DNA from: Nocardioidaceae bacterium
Lineage (GTDB): Bacteria; Actinomycetota; Actinomycetes; Propionibacteriales; Nocardioidaceae
Length of the DNA stretch: 42,375 bases
Direction: 5' to 3'
Assembly (NCBI GenBank): GCA_030447585.1
Contig: JAUJOO010000008.1
Span: forward strand, 31,912-74,286
The translations under genes and the position numbers were made by a program. A model generated the notes under the pieces. The model searched no databases and was not told where the DNA came from. It saw only the letters and a program-made list of their open reading frames with translations. This document shows positions 31,941 through 41,640 of this stretch, one piece after another (position 1 is the stretch's first letter; every line of letters begins with the position of its first letter).

Positions 31941-32147
31941 TCAGACCATGGGGCGGAAGTCAGAGGCCGATCTCGACCGCACGCGGATGATTCGACGCCG
32001 CAGCTCCACCTTGCGGGTGCCGTCAGGGTACAGACGCAGCCGGGCCAGCTCCCAGCCGCCGTACTCGGCGTGGTCGGTAAGCAGCCGACGCACAGCCGAC
32101 CGCGAGATCGTCCGGGGCAGCGAGAAGCGCTGAAACTCGTACTCCAT
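31941..32147 (-). CDS. DUF5703 family small protein
   Basis: A 68-aa basic protein: MEYEFQRFSLPRTISRSAVR, then LLTDHAEYGGWELARLRLYP and RKVELRRRIIR. The LLTDHAEYG-WEL core and RRRIIR ending match the actinobacterial DUF5703 family, which I associate with the M20 peptidase neighbourhood, as here. Function is unknown. It is convergent with the peptidase, with 137 bases between, and divergent from the GH15 gene. Confidence 0.8.
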   Translation of the reverse strand: MEYEFQRFSLPRTISRSAVRRLLTDHAEYGGWELARLRLYPDGTRKVELRRRIIRVRSRSASDFRPMV

Positions 32148-32296
32148 ACGCCGCTATCGTGGCACGGACTTTGCCTTCTCGACCACTGCGCCCTCCTGCG
32201 AACGGCGCGTGGACCAAGAGCGCCGCACTCGGGTCGAGCCTGGGGTGCACCAGACAGCCACATTGCGCGTCGCCGGTGCACCGTTACGCTCGCAGC

Positions 32297-34180
32297 ATGG
32301 CCTTGCCGATTGAGCAGTACGCAGCGCTCGGCGACACCGACACCGCGGCTCTGGTCGGACTCGACGGCTCTGTCGACTGGCTGTGCTTGCCACGCTTCGA
32401 CTCGCCTGCCTGCTTCGCCGCGCTGCTCGGGACAAGGGAGCACGGACGCTGGCTGATCGGCCCCACGGACAAGGCGGCTCAGTCCACCCGGCGCTATATC
32501 GGCAACACCTTCCTGCTGGAGACGACGCACACGACCGACACCGGTGTCGTGAAGGTGACCGACCTGATGCCGATCGGAGACGACCGAGCCGACATCGTGC
32601 GCAAGATCGAGGGTGTTCGCGGCACCGTCACGTTGCGGCACGAGTGGATCGTGCGGCTGGGCTACGGCAAGATCCGCCCATGGGTGACGCGGCGCGAGGA
32701 CGAGGAGGGCCGGCCAGTCATCTCGGCCATCGCTGGACCAGACATGCTCGTGCTGCGCGGTGACCGCCTGCCCAAGGCGGTGGAAGGCAGGCACGTGGAC
32801 GAGTTCGAGGTGAAGCAGGGCAGCTCTATGACCTTCTCCACCACCTGGTTCGAGTCGCACCGACCAGTGCCTCCGATGCTCGACGTCGACGAGCGTCTGA
32901 AGGAGACCTGCCAGCTCACCGAGCGCTGGGCGGGCCGATGCACCTATGACGGTCCCTACCGAGACGCGGTCGTCAGGTCGCTGCTGGTGCTTCGACTGCT
33001 GACCCATGCCGAGATCGGTGGGATCGTTGCCGCGCCCACCACGTCACTTCCGGAGACGTTCGGGGGACAGCGCAACTGGGACTACCGCTTCTGCTGGCTG
33101 CGCGACGCCTCACTCACCCTCGAGGCACTGCTGACGGCAGGTTACGAGGACGAGGCCAGGCTGTGGCGCGACTGGTTGCTGCGCGCCATCGCCGGCGACC
33201 CCAAGGATCTGCAGATCATGTACACCGTCGACGGCGGTCGCGAGCTCCCCGAGCGCGAGCTCGACCACCTGCCTGGATACGAGAACTCCCGACCGGTCCG
33301 CATCGGCAACGGCGCTGTCTGCCAGCGCCAGACCGACGTCCTAGGTGAGGTTTTCATCGCTCTCGAGCTCGCACGCGCCAAAGGGATGCGGGAGGGCCGC
33401 CACTCCTGGTCCATGCAGCGCGCACTCATCAGTGAGCTGGGCCGGACCTGGCGTGAGCCGGACAACGGCCTCTGGGAGATCCGTGGGCCGCAGCGCCATT
33501 TCACGCACTCCCGGATCATGGTCTGGGCGGCGTTCGACCGCGCGATCCGCGGTGTCGAGTCGCAGGGACTCAAGGGGGACGCGGACCAGTGGCGGAAGAT
33601 CCGTGATCAGGTTCGCGACGAGGTCCTCGAGCACGGGTACGACGAGGAGCGCGGCACGTTCGTGCAGCACTACGACACCTTGGAGGTGGACGCCTCGCTG
33701 CTCCTCATCGCGTTGAGCGGTTTCCTGCCGGGTGATGACCCGCGCGTTCTGGGGACCATCGCCGCGGTCGAGGAGGACCTGCTGCGCGACGGACTCGTCC
33801 TGCGCTACCGCACCCAGTCCGGCGTCGACGGCCTGCAAGGAGACGAGCATCCATTCATCGCCTGCTCCTTCTGGCTCGTCGCGGCATACGCCAAGGCGGG
33901 CCGTATCCAAGACGCCCACGATCTGATGGGCCGACTCGTCGGGCTGCTGAACGACGTCGGCTTGCTGTCCGAGGAGTATGACCCGGGCGAGAGACGAATG
34001 GCCGGAAACTTCCCGCAGGCGTTCTCCCACCTCGCACTCGTCAGCGCGGCGTTCGCGCTGTCAGAGTTCGGCAAGGGTGACGACGACGACAACGAGCCCG
34101 GCACCATGTTCAGCGGCGGCCAGGCAGACGGCGCAGACGACGCCGACACGGACGACGAGCAGACTCAGGCTTCGGGGTAG
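32297..34180 (+). CDS. Glycoside hydrolase family 15 (glucoamylase/trehalase-like)
   Basis: A 627-aa cytosolic enzyme. The N-terminal beta-sandwich part begins LPIEQYAALGDTDTAALVGL with GSVDWLCLPRFDSPACFAAL. The (alpha/alpha)6 barrel has RNWDYRFCWLRDASLTLEAL, and the likely catalytic region LLSEEYDPGERRMAGNFPQA near 560-580. This is the trehalase/glucoamylase-like GH15 group common in actinomycetes. ATG 32297 is chosen because 46 upstream codons are non-conserved. The C-terminal 30 residues are acidic low complexity. It should release glucose from alpha-glucosides such as trehalose or maltodextrins. Confidence 0.88.
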   Translation: MALPIEQYAALGDTDTAALVGLDGSVDWLCLPRFDSPACFAALLGTREHGRWLIGPTDKAAQSTRRYIGNTFLLETTHTTDTGVVKVTDLMPIGDDRADIVRKIEGVRGTVTLRHEWIVRLGYGKIRPWVTRREDEEGRPVISAIAGPDMLVLRGDRLPKAVEGRHVDEFEVKQGSSMTFSTTWFESHRPVPPMLDVDERLKETCQLTERWAGRCTYDGPYRDAVVRSLLVLRLLTHAEIGGIVAAPTTSLPETFGGQRNWDYRFCWLRDASLTLEALLTAGYEDEARLWRDWLLRAIAGDPKDLQIMYTVDGGRELPERELDHLPGYENSRPVRIGNGAVCQRQTDVLGEVFIALELARAKGMREGRHSWSMQRALISELGRTWREPDNGLWEIRGPQRHFTHSRIMVWAAFDRAIRGVESQGLKGDADQWRKIRDQVRDEVLEHGYDEERGTFVQHYDTLEVDASLLLIALSGFLPGDDPRVLGTIAAVEEDLLRDGLVLRYRTQSGVDGLQGDEHPFIACSFWLVAAYAKAGRIQDAHDLMGRLVGLLNDVGLLSEEYDPGERRMAGNFPQAFSHLALVSAAFALSEFGKGDDDDNEPGTMFSGGQADGADDADTDDEQTQASG

Positions 34181-35136
34181 CCCAGCTCCGGCGCCGAGAC
34201 GTCGTCCAAGGCGTCGAGGATCTCATCGGGCAAAGAGTGGTCCTCGACGCTCAGGCAGCCGACCAGCTGCGGCGTGGTGCGTGGGCCAACGATCGGCGCG
34301 GTCACCCCCGGCTGGTCCCGTACCCACGCGAGGGCGACCTGGACCGCGGAGAGCTCGAGCCCTTCGGCCGCCCGGACGACGGCCTCGACGATCTGCGCCG
34401 ACCGAGGTGTGAGCAGCTCGCCCACGTACCGCTCGAAGACCGCCGACGCCGCGCGTGAGTCAGCGGGCGTGCCGGTCCGGTACTTGCCCGACAAGATGCC
34501 ACGTCCGAGAGGCGCCCAGGGAAGCAGCCCGACCCCGAGTGCCTCGGCTGCAGGCGCGACCTCCCGCTCGATGCCGCGCTGCAGCAGCGAGTACTCGACC
34601 TGGGTGGACGCGATCCGCGCCCGCCCCGGGGCGCAGAGCTGGTAGGTCGCCGCGCGCGCGGTCTGCCAGCCCGAGTAGTTCGAGACCCCGACATAACGGG
34701 CCCGGCCGGAGGTGACCGCCACGTCGAGCGCGCTGAGCGTCTCGTCGAGAGGTACGTCGTGCGACCACCGGTGCAGCTGCCACAGGTCCACGTGGTCGAC
34801 GCCCAGCCGGTTCAGCGACTCGTCGAGGTTGCGTAGCAGAGCCCGGCGCGAGACGTCAACGTTGGCTACCCCCGCGGCACGTCGGTCGACTCCCGCCTTT
34901 GTCGCGATCACCAGGTCGGACCTGGAGAAGCAGTCAACGAGCAGCTTGCCGACCAGTTCCTCGCTGGCTCCGTCGCCGTAGCCCGCCGCCGTGTCGAGCA
35001 GGTTTCCGCCGGCATCGACGAAGAGACGTAGCTGTTCGGCCGCCTCGTGCTCCGAGATCTCGCTGCCCCAGCTGAGTGTCCCGAGGCCGAGCCGAGAGAC
35101 CTGCAGGCCGGTCTGGCCCAGGTAGCGCTGCCGCAT
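34165..35136 (-). CDS. Aldo/keto reductase (YajO/Tas-like)
   Basis: A 323-aa NADP-dependent reductase. It starts MRQRYLGQTGLQVSRLGLGT, with the catalytic Asp/Tyr in LLDTAAGYGDGASEEL, Lys in VIATKAG and His in LWQLHRWSHD. The cofactor motif is IVGPRTTPQLVGCL. Start ATG 35136 fits the family; 16 upstream codons do not. Its end overlaps the convergent GH15 gene by 16 bases. The substrate is unknown, and a general carbonyl-reductase or detoxification role is likely. Confidence 0.87.
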   Translation of the reverse strand: MRQRYLGQTGLQVSRLGLGTLSWGSEISEHEAAEQLRLFVDAGGNLLDTAAGYGDGASEELVGKLLVDCFSRSDLVIATKAGVDRRAAGVANVDVSRRALLRNLDESLNRLGVDHVDLWQLHRWSHDVPLDETLSALDVAVTSGRARYVGVSNYSGWQTARAATYQLCAPGRARIASTQVEYSLLQRGIEREVAPAAEALGVGLLPWAPLGRGILSGKYRTGTPADSRAASAVFERYVGELLTPRSAQIVEAVVRAAEGLELSAVQVALAWVRDQPGVTAPIVGPRTTPQLVGCLSVEDHSLPDEILDALDDVSAPELGYPEA

Positions 35137-35210
35137 GCGCCGACAGTAGTGCACCTCAGGGGCCGATCCGGTGAACGACAGCACTCCCGCCGAGAAGGTA
35201 CGGTCGCAGA

Positions 35211-36260
35211 GTGAAACTCGGCGTGAACGTTGGCTACATCCTCAACGGAGACGTCGGTGACATGGTGACCGTCGTCCAGGAGGCCGAGCGGCTCGGGTAC
35301 GCCGTGGCCTGGGTGTCCGAGGCCTACGGATCTGACGCGGTGTCAGTGGTCAGCTGGCTGGCGGCACACACCGAGCGGATCGACGTGGGGGCAGCTGTGC
35401 TGCAGATCCCGGCCCGCACCCCGGCGATGACTGCGATGACGGCCGCGACCCTCGACCTGCTCAGCTCCGGTCGTTTCCGGCTGGGGCTCGGCGTGTCAGG
35501 GCCGCAGGTCTCCGAGGGCTGGCACGGAGTACGTTTTGCCAAACCGCTCACTCGGACCAAGGAGTACGTAGCCGTCGTGCGCCAAGCGCTGGCCAGGGAG
35601 ACCGTCCGCCACGACGGTGAGTTCTTCACCCTCCCGCTTCCCGAAGGGCCCGGAAAGGCGCTCAAGCTCACCCTCCGCCCTCAGCGCGCCGAGCTGCCGG
35701 TCTACCTCGCCGCCGTCGGCCCCAAGAACCTACAGCTGGCAGGCGAGATCGCCGACGGCTGGCTGGCCATCTTCTTCTCACCCGCGCACGCGGGCAGTTC
35801 GCTCGCCGGCGTCCGTCTCGGTCAGGAGCGCGCTGGTCGCACCGACCGGCCGTTCGACGTCTCGGCGACGGTACCGGTCTCGATCGGGCCCGACCTGGCC
35901 GTGTGCGCGGAGCCCATCCGGGGGTACGCAGCTTTGTACGTCGGAGGGATGGGTTCGCGTGAGCAGAACTTCTACAACCAGCTCGCACGCAGGATGGGCT
36001 TCGAGGAGGAGGCGGCGCTGGTCCAGGACCTCTACCTCGAGCGTCGCCACCGAGACGCCATGGCGGCGGTGCCGTTCGACTTCATCGACCAGACCTCTCT
36101 CATCGGCCCCCCGGACCGGATCCAGGCGGGTCTGCACGCCTTCGCCGACGCGGGTGTCACCACCTTGAACGTCACCTCGTTCGCATCCGACGTCGCAGGG
36201 AGGGTCCGTGACCTTCGACAGGTCGCAGAAGCCCTCGACGCAGCCGGCCTAGCAGCCTGA
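35211..36260 (+). CDS. LLM class F420-dependent oxidoreductase
   Basis: A 349-aa luciferase-like TIM-barrel protein. It begins MKLGVNVGYILNGDVGDMVT with YAVAWVSEAYGSDAVSV, and contains LQIPARTPAMTAMTAATLD, GRFRLGLGVSGPQVSEGWHG and IADGWLAIFFSP, the usual F420/FMN-pocket elements. The cofactor is most likely F420 in an actinomycete. GTG start at 35211. uppP begins 4 bases downstream, so the two are probably co-transcribed. The substrate is unknown. Confidence 0.86.
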   Translation: MKLGVNVGYILNGDVGDMVTVVQEAERLGYAVAWVSEAYGSDAVSVVSWLAAHTERIDVGAAVLQIPARTPAMTAMTAATLDLLSSGRFRLGLGVSGPQVSEGWHGVRFAKPLTRTKEYVAVVRQALARETVRHDGEFFTLPLPEGPGKALKLTLRPQRAELPVYLAAVGPKNLQLAGEIADGWLAIFFSPAHAGSSLAGVRLGQERAGRTDRPFDVSATVPVSIGPDLAVCAEPIRGYAALYVGGMGSREQNFYNQLARRMGFEEEAALVQDLYLERRHRDAMAAVPFDFIDQTSLIGPPDRIQAGLHAFADAGVTTLNVTSFASDVAGRVRDLRQVAEALDAAGLAA

Positions 36261-36264
36261 CGCC

Positions 36265-37092
36265 GTGGACTTCATCGACGCCATAGTTCTAGGGATTGTG
36301 GAGGGACTGACCGAGTTCCTTCCTGTCTCGAGCACCGGCCACCTCACCATCCTGGAGAAGCTGCTCGGCCTGCGAATCGACGACCCTGCGGTCACGGCCT
36401 TCACCGTCGTCATCCAGATGGGAGCCATCTTGGCGGTCGTCTGGTACTTCCGGCGCGACCTCTGGAACATCACCCGGGCTTGGCTCACCGGAGTCGTCAG
36501 ACCCGAGGTGCGTGGCAGCTTCGACTACCGGATGGGCTGGTACGTCATCGTCGGGTCAGTCCCGATCGTGGTAGCGGGCCTGGCGGGGGAGAGCCTGATC
36601 ACCGGCGCACTGCGCAACCTGTGGTGGGTGGCCTCGGCACTGATCGGGTGGAGTGTCGTGATGGTGGCGGCCGAGCGGTACGGCACCCAGGAACGAGGTG
36701 AGAGAGACCTCACGCTGCGCGACTCGATCATCATCGGTGCCGTGCAGTGCGTGTCGCTGATCCCCGGGGTCTCACGCTCGGGTGCCACGATCTCCGCGGG
36801 GTTGTTCGCCGGGCTCGACCGGGTCGCGGCGACGCGGATGTCGTTCTTCTTGTCAATCCCGGCCTTGATGGGCGCGGGGATAAAGGAGCTCCCGACCGCG
36901 TTGGGCGGCGACATCCCGGTGGGGTCTACGATCGTCGCGACCATCGTCAGCTTCCTGGTGGCGTACGCGTCGGTGGCCTGGCTGCTCAAGTTCGTAGCCG
37001 GCCACTCGATCACCTGGTTCGTCGGCTATCGCGTGGCGCTCGGCGTCGTGCTGATGGTCCTGCTCAGCACCGGCGTGGTCAGTTCGACCTGA
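36265..37092 (+). CDS. uppP: Undecaprenyl-diphosphatase UppP/BacA
   Basis: A 275-aa membrane protein with about eight helices. It has the family motifs GIVEGLTEFLPVSSTGHL (about 9-26) and LIPGVSRSGATI (about 168-179), which hold the catalytic Glu, Ser and Arg. It dephosphorylates undecaprenyl diphosphate to recycle the lipid carrier for peptidoglycan, and extra copies give bacitracin resistance. GTG start at 36265, 4 bases after the upstream gene. Confidence 0.94.
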   Translation: MDFIDAIVLGIVEGLTEFLPVSSTGHLTILEKLLGLRIDDPAVTAFTVVIQMGAILAVVWYFRRDLWNITRAWLTGVVRPEVRGSFDYRMGWYVIVGSVPIVVAGLAGESLITGALRNLWWVASALIGWSVVMVAAERYGTQERGERDLTLRDSIIIGAVQCVSLIPGVSRSGATISAGLFAGLDRVAATRMSFFLSIPALMGAGIKELPTALGGDIPVGSTIVATIVSFLVAYASVAWLLKFVAGHSITWFVGYRVALGVVLMVLLSTGVVSST

Positions 37093-37138
37093 GCGCCGCC
37101 GGGCGGACAGCTCGTTCCTGCCTCGGTATCAAGCGGAG

Positions 37139-38122
37139 TCAGAGCCAGCCCGACCTCTTGAAGAGGCGGAAGAGGGTCACGCAGACGGCCAGCATCACCA
37201 GCATCACCAGTGGGTAACCGATTCTCCACCGCAGCTCTGGCATGTAGTCGAAGTTCATGCCGTAGATCCCGGCCACCGCCGTGGGAACGGCCGCGATCGC
37301 CACCCAGGCGGAGATCTTGCGGATGTCGTCATTTTGCTGCACCGAGATCCGCGCCAGGTGGGCCTCGTGGGCGCTGGAGAGCAGGTTGTCGAGCGACTCC
37401 ACCTCCTCATGGACCCGGACGGCGTGGTCGGCGACGTCACGGAAGAAGGCCTGCGCCTCGAGCGGCATACCCTCCACCTGACCCTGCGCGAACAGCGTCA
37501 GGGGGTCGCGCAGCGGGGCCACCGCCCGTCGAAACTCCGCGACCTCCCGCTTCAGGGTGTAGATCCGCTCCGAGTCGTTGCCCCGTGAGCTGGAGAACAC
37601 CGACAGCTCGACCTCGTCGACATCCTCCTGCGGGTCCGCCGCCACTGCCTCGTAACCGTCGACCACCCGATCACACACGGAGTACAGGACGGCGTATGGA
37701 CCGTGGCCGAGCAGTCCGGTGTGTCGCTCGAGGTCGCGCCGAGTCAGAGCAAGGTCCGCACCGGAACCGTGGCGGACCGTCACGACGTAGCGGTCCCCGA
37801 CGAACAGCGCGATCTCCCCCGTCTCGACGGCGTCGTGCGCGTCGACGTACCAGAGGGTCCTCAACACCATGAACAACGTCCCACCGCCGTATCGCTCGAG
37901 CTTGGGTCGCTGGTGCGCCCGCACCGCGTCCTCGACGGCGAGCTGGTGCAGGTCGAACGCGGCGGCGACCTCATCCATCTCGCGCTGGCTCGGTTCGTGC
38001 AGCCCGATCCAGATGAAGTCGTGATCCTGGTTCGCCGCCGAAAGCGCGGCGGACATGTCGGGGCGGCTCGCCTCGGTGGGCACCCGAGAACCGTTGCGGT
38101 AGACGGCACAGTCGACGATCAC
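37139..38122 (-). CDS. corA: CorA-type Mg2+/Co2+ transporter
   Basis: A 327-aa protein with a large cytosolic domain (1-260) and two C-terminal membrane helices (about 270-287 and 300-320). The signature GMNFDYMPEL lies between them, marking the pore loop. It contains the conserved HQLAVEDAVRAHQRPKLERY stretch. It forms a pentameric Mg2+ or Co2+ channel. Convergent with uppP. The start may be ATG 38122. Confidence 0.92.
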   Translation of the reverse strand: MIVDCAVYRNGSRVPTEASRPDMSAALSAANQDHDFIWIGLHEPSQREMDEVAAAFDLHQLAVEDAVRAHQRPKLERYGGGTLFMVLRTLWYVDAHDAVETGEIALFVGDRYVVTVRHGSGADLALTRRDLERHTGLLGHGPYAVLYSVCDRVVDGYEAVAADPQEDVDEVELSVFSSSRGNDSERIYTLKREVAEFRRAVAPLRDPLTLFAQGQVEGMPLEAQAFFRDVADHAVRVHEEVESLDNLLSSAHEAHLARISVQQNDDIRKISAWVAIAAVPTAVAGIYGMNFDYMPELRWRIGYPLVMLVMLAVCVTLFRLFKRSGWL

Positions 38123-38181
38123 CTGGCCATTGTCACCGATCGTGGCCGGTAGCGGCCGCCCCGACCACCTAAGGTGATCGC

Positions 38182-38883
38182 GTGGCGACGGTATTGCTGG
38201 TCAGGCACGGGCGCTCGAGCGCCAACACCGCGGGCGTCCTTGCCGGTCGCCGGGCAGGTGTGCTGCTCGATGAGACGGGCGAGAACCAGGTGCGCGCCAC
38301 GGCTGCCCGCCTCGCCGGGCTCCCGATAGCGGCGGTCGTCTCCAGCCCGCTCGAGCGCTGTCAGCAGACAGCAGAGGCGGTCGTCGCCGCTCAACCGCGG
38401 CCCTCACCGCTCCACACCGACGAGCGGCTGACCGAGTGCGGGTACGGCGACTGGACCGGTCGAGAGCTGAAGACCTTGACCAAGGACCAGCTCTGGAAGG
38501 TCGTACAGGGCCATCCGAGTGCAGCCGTCTTCCCTGCCGGTGAGTCGATCCGCGACATGCAGGCGCGAGGCCTGGCTGCCGTCCGTGAGTGGGACGTCCG
38601 GGTGACACAGGAGCATGGGGTCGAGGCGCTCTGGGTCGCGGTCAGCCACGCTGACGTGATCAAAGCAATCCTGGCCGACGCCCTGGGCACCCACCTCGAC
38701 AACTTCCAGCGCATCGTGGTCGACCCAGCCTCGGTGTCGGTGGTGTCGTACACGCCGCTGAGGCCGTTCGTGATCCGCTCCAACGAGCAGGGCGACCTCC
38801 GCGGACTCGCCCCCGCCAAGAAGCGCCGCAGACGGCGTCCGGCCAGTAGCGACGCGACGCTCGGCGGCGGGGCCGGGACGTAG
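38182..38883 (+). CDS. Histidine phosphatase family protein
   Basis: A 233-aa protein with LLVRHGRSSAN at 5-15 (catalytic His in RHG), SSPLERCQQTAEAV (about 54-67), TECGYGDWTGRELKT, and the second His in VSHADVIKAILADA. The C-terminal 30 residues are basic and disordered (KKRRRRRP). The family (MSMEG_4193-like) is conserved in this position before DUF3090, SCO1664 and mshC in actinomycetes. Substrate unknown. GTG start at 38182. Confidence 0.87.
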   Translation: MATVLLVRHGRSSANTAGVLAGRRAGVLLDETGENQVRATAARLAGLPIAAVVSSPLERCQQTAEAVVAAQPRPSPLHTDERLTECGYGDWTGRELKTLTKDQLWKVVQGHPSAAVFPAGESIRDMQARGLAAVREWDVRVTQEHGVEALWVAVSHADVIKAILADALGTHLDNFQRIVVDPASVSVVSYTPLRPFVIRSNEQGDLRGLAPAKKRRRRRPASSDATLGGGAGT

Positions 38884-38892
38884 GCTTTCCTC

Positions 38893-39492
38893 ATGTCCAT
38901 CGTCGTCCACAACTTCGAGCAGCCCGACCGCTTCGTCGCGGGTACCGTGGGCCAGCCCGGCCAGCGCACCTTCTTCCTCCAGGCCCGAGAGGGCACCCGC
39001 ATCACGAGCGTGGCGTTGGAGAAGCAGCAGGTAGCGATCCTGGCCGAACGCGTCGACGAGCTCCTCGACGAGGCTCTGCGTCAAACCGGAGGTGACCCGG
39101 TCATCCCAGCCGTGGCCCCGGCGGGTGTCGGCGACAAGGAGCCTCTGGACCAGCCGATCGTGGAGGAGTTCCGGGTCGGCACCATCACGCTGACCTGGGA
39201 CAGCGGCTCCGACCGTGTCATCATCGAGATGTTCCCCGTCACCGATGAGGAGGTGGTCGTCTCCGTCGACGAGGGAGAAGAAGAGCAGGAGGAGACGACG
39301 CTCGAGGTGGAGGTGGAGGCCAGCGAGGTCCTGATCGTGAAGCTCGACCCAGGCTACGCGCGGGCGTTCGCCCGCCGCGCGCTGAGCGTGGTCTCGGCCG
39401 GTCGCGCGCCGTGCCCCTTCTGCGGCGGGCCGCTCGATCCCGAAGGGCATCTATGCCCACGCGCGAACGGGTTCCGTCGCATTGCAGGCTGA
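38893..39492 (+). CDS. DUF3090 family protein
   Basis: A 199-aa protein. N-terminal NFEQPDRFVAGTVGQPGQRT and FFLQAREGTRITSVALEKQQ are family hallmarks. The C-terminus is a zinc-ribbon-like motif CPFCGGPLDPEGHLCPRANG. The middle is highly acidic (DEGEEEQEETTLEVEVEASE, about 126-145). Function unknown; found next to a histidine phosphatase and a SCO1664-like gene in many actinomycetes. Its end overlaps the next gene by 11 bases. Confidence 0.88.
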   Translation: MSIVVHNFEQPDRFVAGTVGQPGQRTFFLQAREGTRITSVALEKQQVAILAERVDELLDEALRQTGGDPVIPAVAPAGVGDKEPLDQPIVEEFRVGTITLTWDSGSDRVIIEMFPVTDEEVVVSVDEGEEEQEETTLEVEVEASEVLIVKLDPGYARAFARRALSVVSAGRAPCPFCGGPLDPEGHLCPRANGFRRIAG

Positions 39493-40315
39493 GCCGTCGG
39501 CCGTCCTCGACGACGAGGACGTGGAGACGATCCTGACCCACGGTTCCCTCGAGCTCGAGGGGCGGCTGCTGTCCGCCTCCAACGCGTCATTTCTGGGACA
39601 CGTGAGCCTTGACGGAGTGCTGCTCCGGTGCATCTACAAGCCTGTTGCGGGCGAGCGGCCGCTCTGGGACTTCACCGACGGCACCTTGGCCGGTCGCGAG
39701 TACGCCGCCAGGGTCATCTCGCAGACCGTCGGGTTCGACCTCGTGCCGACCACGGTCCTGCGTGACGGTCGGTTCGGCTTCGGGATGTGTCAGCGCTGGG
39801 TCGAGACAGATCCAGACGTCGCCCTCGTGGACGTCGTCTCCCACGACTTCGCCGAACCGGGCTGGCTTGCCGTGCTGGAGGCGGAGGACCAACGGGGACG
39901 CCCGGTGGTGCTGGTGCATGCAGACGAGGACCGGCTGCGCGACATGGCGGTGTTCGACGTACTGATCAACAACGGGGATCGCAAGGGGGGACACGTGCTC
40001 GTCGAGGCGGCCCGAGGCGGTCCCGACTCGTTCTCCGCAGTGTGGGGCTGCGACCACGGGGTCTCGTTGCATGAGGATGACAAGCTGCGCACGGTGCTGT
40101 GGGGCTGGGCTGACATGCCGCTCCGCGAGATCGACATCGAGCGGTTGGACGCCCTCGTCGCTTCCCTGAGGGGGGACCTGGCGGTGATCCTGGCCGCGTA
40201 CCTGACCGTCTCGGAGATCCAGGCGCTGCAGTCGCGTGCGTTGGTGCTTCGTGCCGTCGGCGCCATGCCGGCTCCCGGGAAAGGGTGGCCTGTCATCCCG
40301 TGGCCACCGTTCTGA
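39482..40315 (+). CDS. SCO1664 family protein (PI3/PI4-kinase-like fold)
   Basis: A 277-aa protein. RCIYKPVAGERPLWDFTDGTLAGREYAA contains the Lys of a kinase-like glycine-loop/Lys region, and LRDMAVFDVLINNGDRKGGH followed by WGCDHGVSLH resembles the catalytic loop and metal-binding Asp of PI3/4-kinase-like proteins. The function is not established in the literature I know. The TTG start lies inside the end of DUF3090 (11-base overlap), implying translational coupling. Confidence 0.82.
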   Translation: MQAEPSAVLDDEDVETILTHGSLELEGRLLSASNASFLGHVSLDGVLLRCIYKPVAGERPLWDFTDGTLAGREYAARVISQTVGFDLVPTTVLRDGRFGFGMCQRWVETDPDVALVDVVSHDFAEPGWLAVLEAEDQRGRPVVLVHADEDRLRDMAVFDVLINNGDRKGGHVLVEAARGGPDSFSAVWGCDHGVSLHEDDKLRTVLWGWADMPLREIDIERLDALVASLRGDLAVILAAYLTVSEIQALQSRALVLRAVGAMPAPGKGWPVIPWPPF

Positions 40316-40393
40316 GCCGGGCGCCCGGACCAAGTGGCCAGGCTGAGGCAGCGGCCCGGAAGCGGCGCGGGAGGTCTTCGTTAGGCTGCGCGC

Positions 40394-41629
40394 ATGCGTT
40401 CCTGGTCCGCTCCTCCGCTGACCTCGACGGCTCGTGACAGCATCGGACCTGCCCCTGCACTGATGCTGTACGACGCTCGCACCGGTTGCCTAGAAGAAGC
40501 GTCTCCGCGCGACGACGCCAGGCTCTACGTCTGCGGCATCACGCCGTACGACGCCACGCACCTAGGGCATGCGGCGACCTACGTCACCTTCGACCTCGTC
40601 GTCCGGGCGTGGCGCGAGGCCGGTCACAGCGTGCGCTACGTGCAGAACGTGACAGACGTCGACGACCCTCTCCTCGAGCGTGCGGCCGCGACCGGACAGG
40701 AGTGGTCACACCTCGCCCAACGGGAGACGCAGCGGTTTCGGGAGGACATGAGCGCTCTGTCGGTGATACCTCCCGACGTCTTTGCCGGCGCCGTGGAGTC
40801 GATCCCCGTCATCATCGACCTCATCGAGCGGCTGCAGACCAACGGTGCCGTCTACGAGGTCGGCGGGGACATGTACTTCTCGGTCACTGCCGACCCGTCC
40901 TTCGGGGAACTCTCGCGGCTGGGTCGCGCCGACATGCTGCGCCTGTCCGCGGAGAACGGTGGCGACCCGGAGCGACCAGGCAAGCGCGACCCGCTCGACT
41001 GCCTCGTCTGGCAGCAACAGCGGCCTGGGGAGCCCGGCTGGGACAGCCCCTTTGGCCGCGGACGACCCGGCTGGCACGTCGAGTGTGCCGCCATCGCCAC
41101 CCATCATCTGGGCTTCGACTTCGACCTGCAAGGAGGAGGCTCGGACCTCGTGTTCCCGCATCACGAGATGTCGGCTGCCGAAAGCCGGGTCGCGAAGCCA
41201 GGAACCGTCTTCGCCCACGCCTACGCTCATCAGGGCATGGTCGGGTACTCCGGAGAGAAGATGTCGAAGTCGGTTGGCAACCTCGTGCTCGTCTCGAGGC
41301 TGCGGAGCGACGGAGTCGACCCCCGAGCCATCCGGCTCGCTTTGCTTGCTCGCCACTACCGCGACGACTGGGAGTGGACCGACGAGGCGCTCGAGACAGC
41401 TACCTCCCGGCTGGACCTGTGGTCGCAGGCAGTACGACGCGGAGGCGGTGAACCGCGCCCGACCGTGGACCGGATCCGAGCCGCTGTGGCCGCCGACCTG
41501 GACGCGCCTGCCGCACTCGCGGCGGTGGACGCCTGGGCACGCGACACGCAGCCGCCCATCCCGGGCGCAGCCGAGCTGGTCGCGACCACTGTCGAGGCAT
41601 CGCTGGGCATAACCCTAGATCTCGGCTGA
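40394..41629 (+). CDS. mshC: Mycothiol ligase MshC (L-cysteine:GlcN-Ins ligase)
   Basis: A 411-aa enzyme that joins cysteine to glucosaminyl-inositol using ATP, the third enzymatic step to mycothiol. It is a cysteinyl-tRNA-synthetase paralogue: [20 protein letters not shown] (HIGH-like motif THLGH), [20 protein letters not shown] (Zn-site Cys and His) and KMSKSVGN. Unlike CysS it ends soon after the KMSKS domain with no anticodon-binding part, the key MshC distinction. ATG 40394 fits MRSWSAPPL, the conserved MshC N-terminus. Confidence 0.94.
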   Translation: MRSWSAPPLTSTARDSIGPAPALMLYDARTGCLEEASPRDDARLYVCGITPYDATHLGHAATYVTFDLVVRAWREAGHSVRYVQNVTDVDDPLLERAAATGQEWSHLAQRETQRFREDMSALSVIPPDVFAGAVESIPVIIDLIERLQTNGAVYEVGGDMYFSVTADPSFGELSRLGRADMLRLSAENGGDPERPGKRDPLDCLVWQQQRPGEPGWDSPFGRGRPGWHVECAAIATHHLGFDFDLQGGGSDLVFPHHEMSAAESRVAKPGTVFAHAYAHQGMVGYSGEKMSKSVGNLVLVSRLRSDGVDPRAIRLALLARHYRDDWEWTDEALETATSRLDLWSQAVRRGGGEPRPTVDRIRAAVAADLDAPAALAAVDAWARDTQPPIPGAAELVATTVEASLGITLDLG

Positions 41630-41640
41630 GCCGGCTCCGG

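Noticed and set aside
31763-33007. Long minus-strand open frame (414 codons) across DUF5703 and GH15
   Set aside because: It covers two well-supported genes in other frames and has no recognisable domain.
38404-39450. Minus-strand open frame (348 codons) opposite the phosphatase and DUF3090 genes
   Set aside because: Both plus-strand genes have clear family motifs; the antisense frame is a composition artefact.
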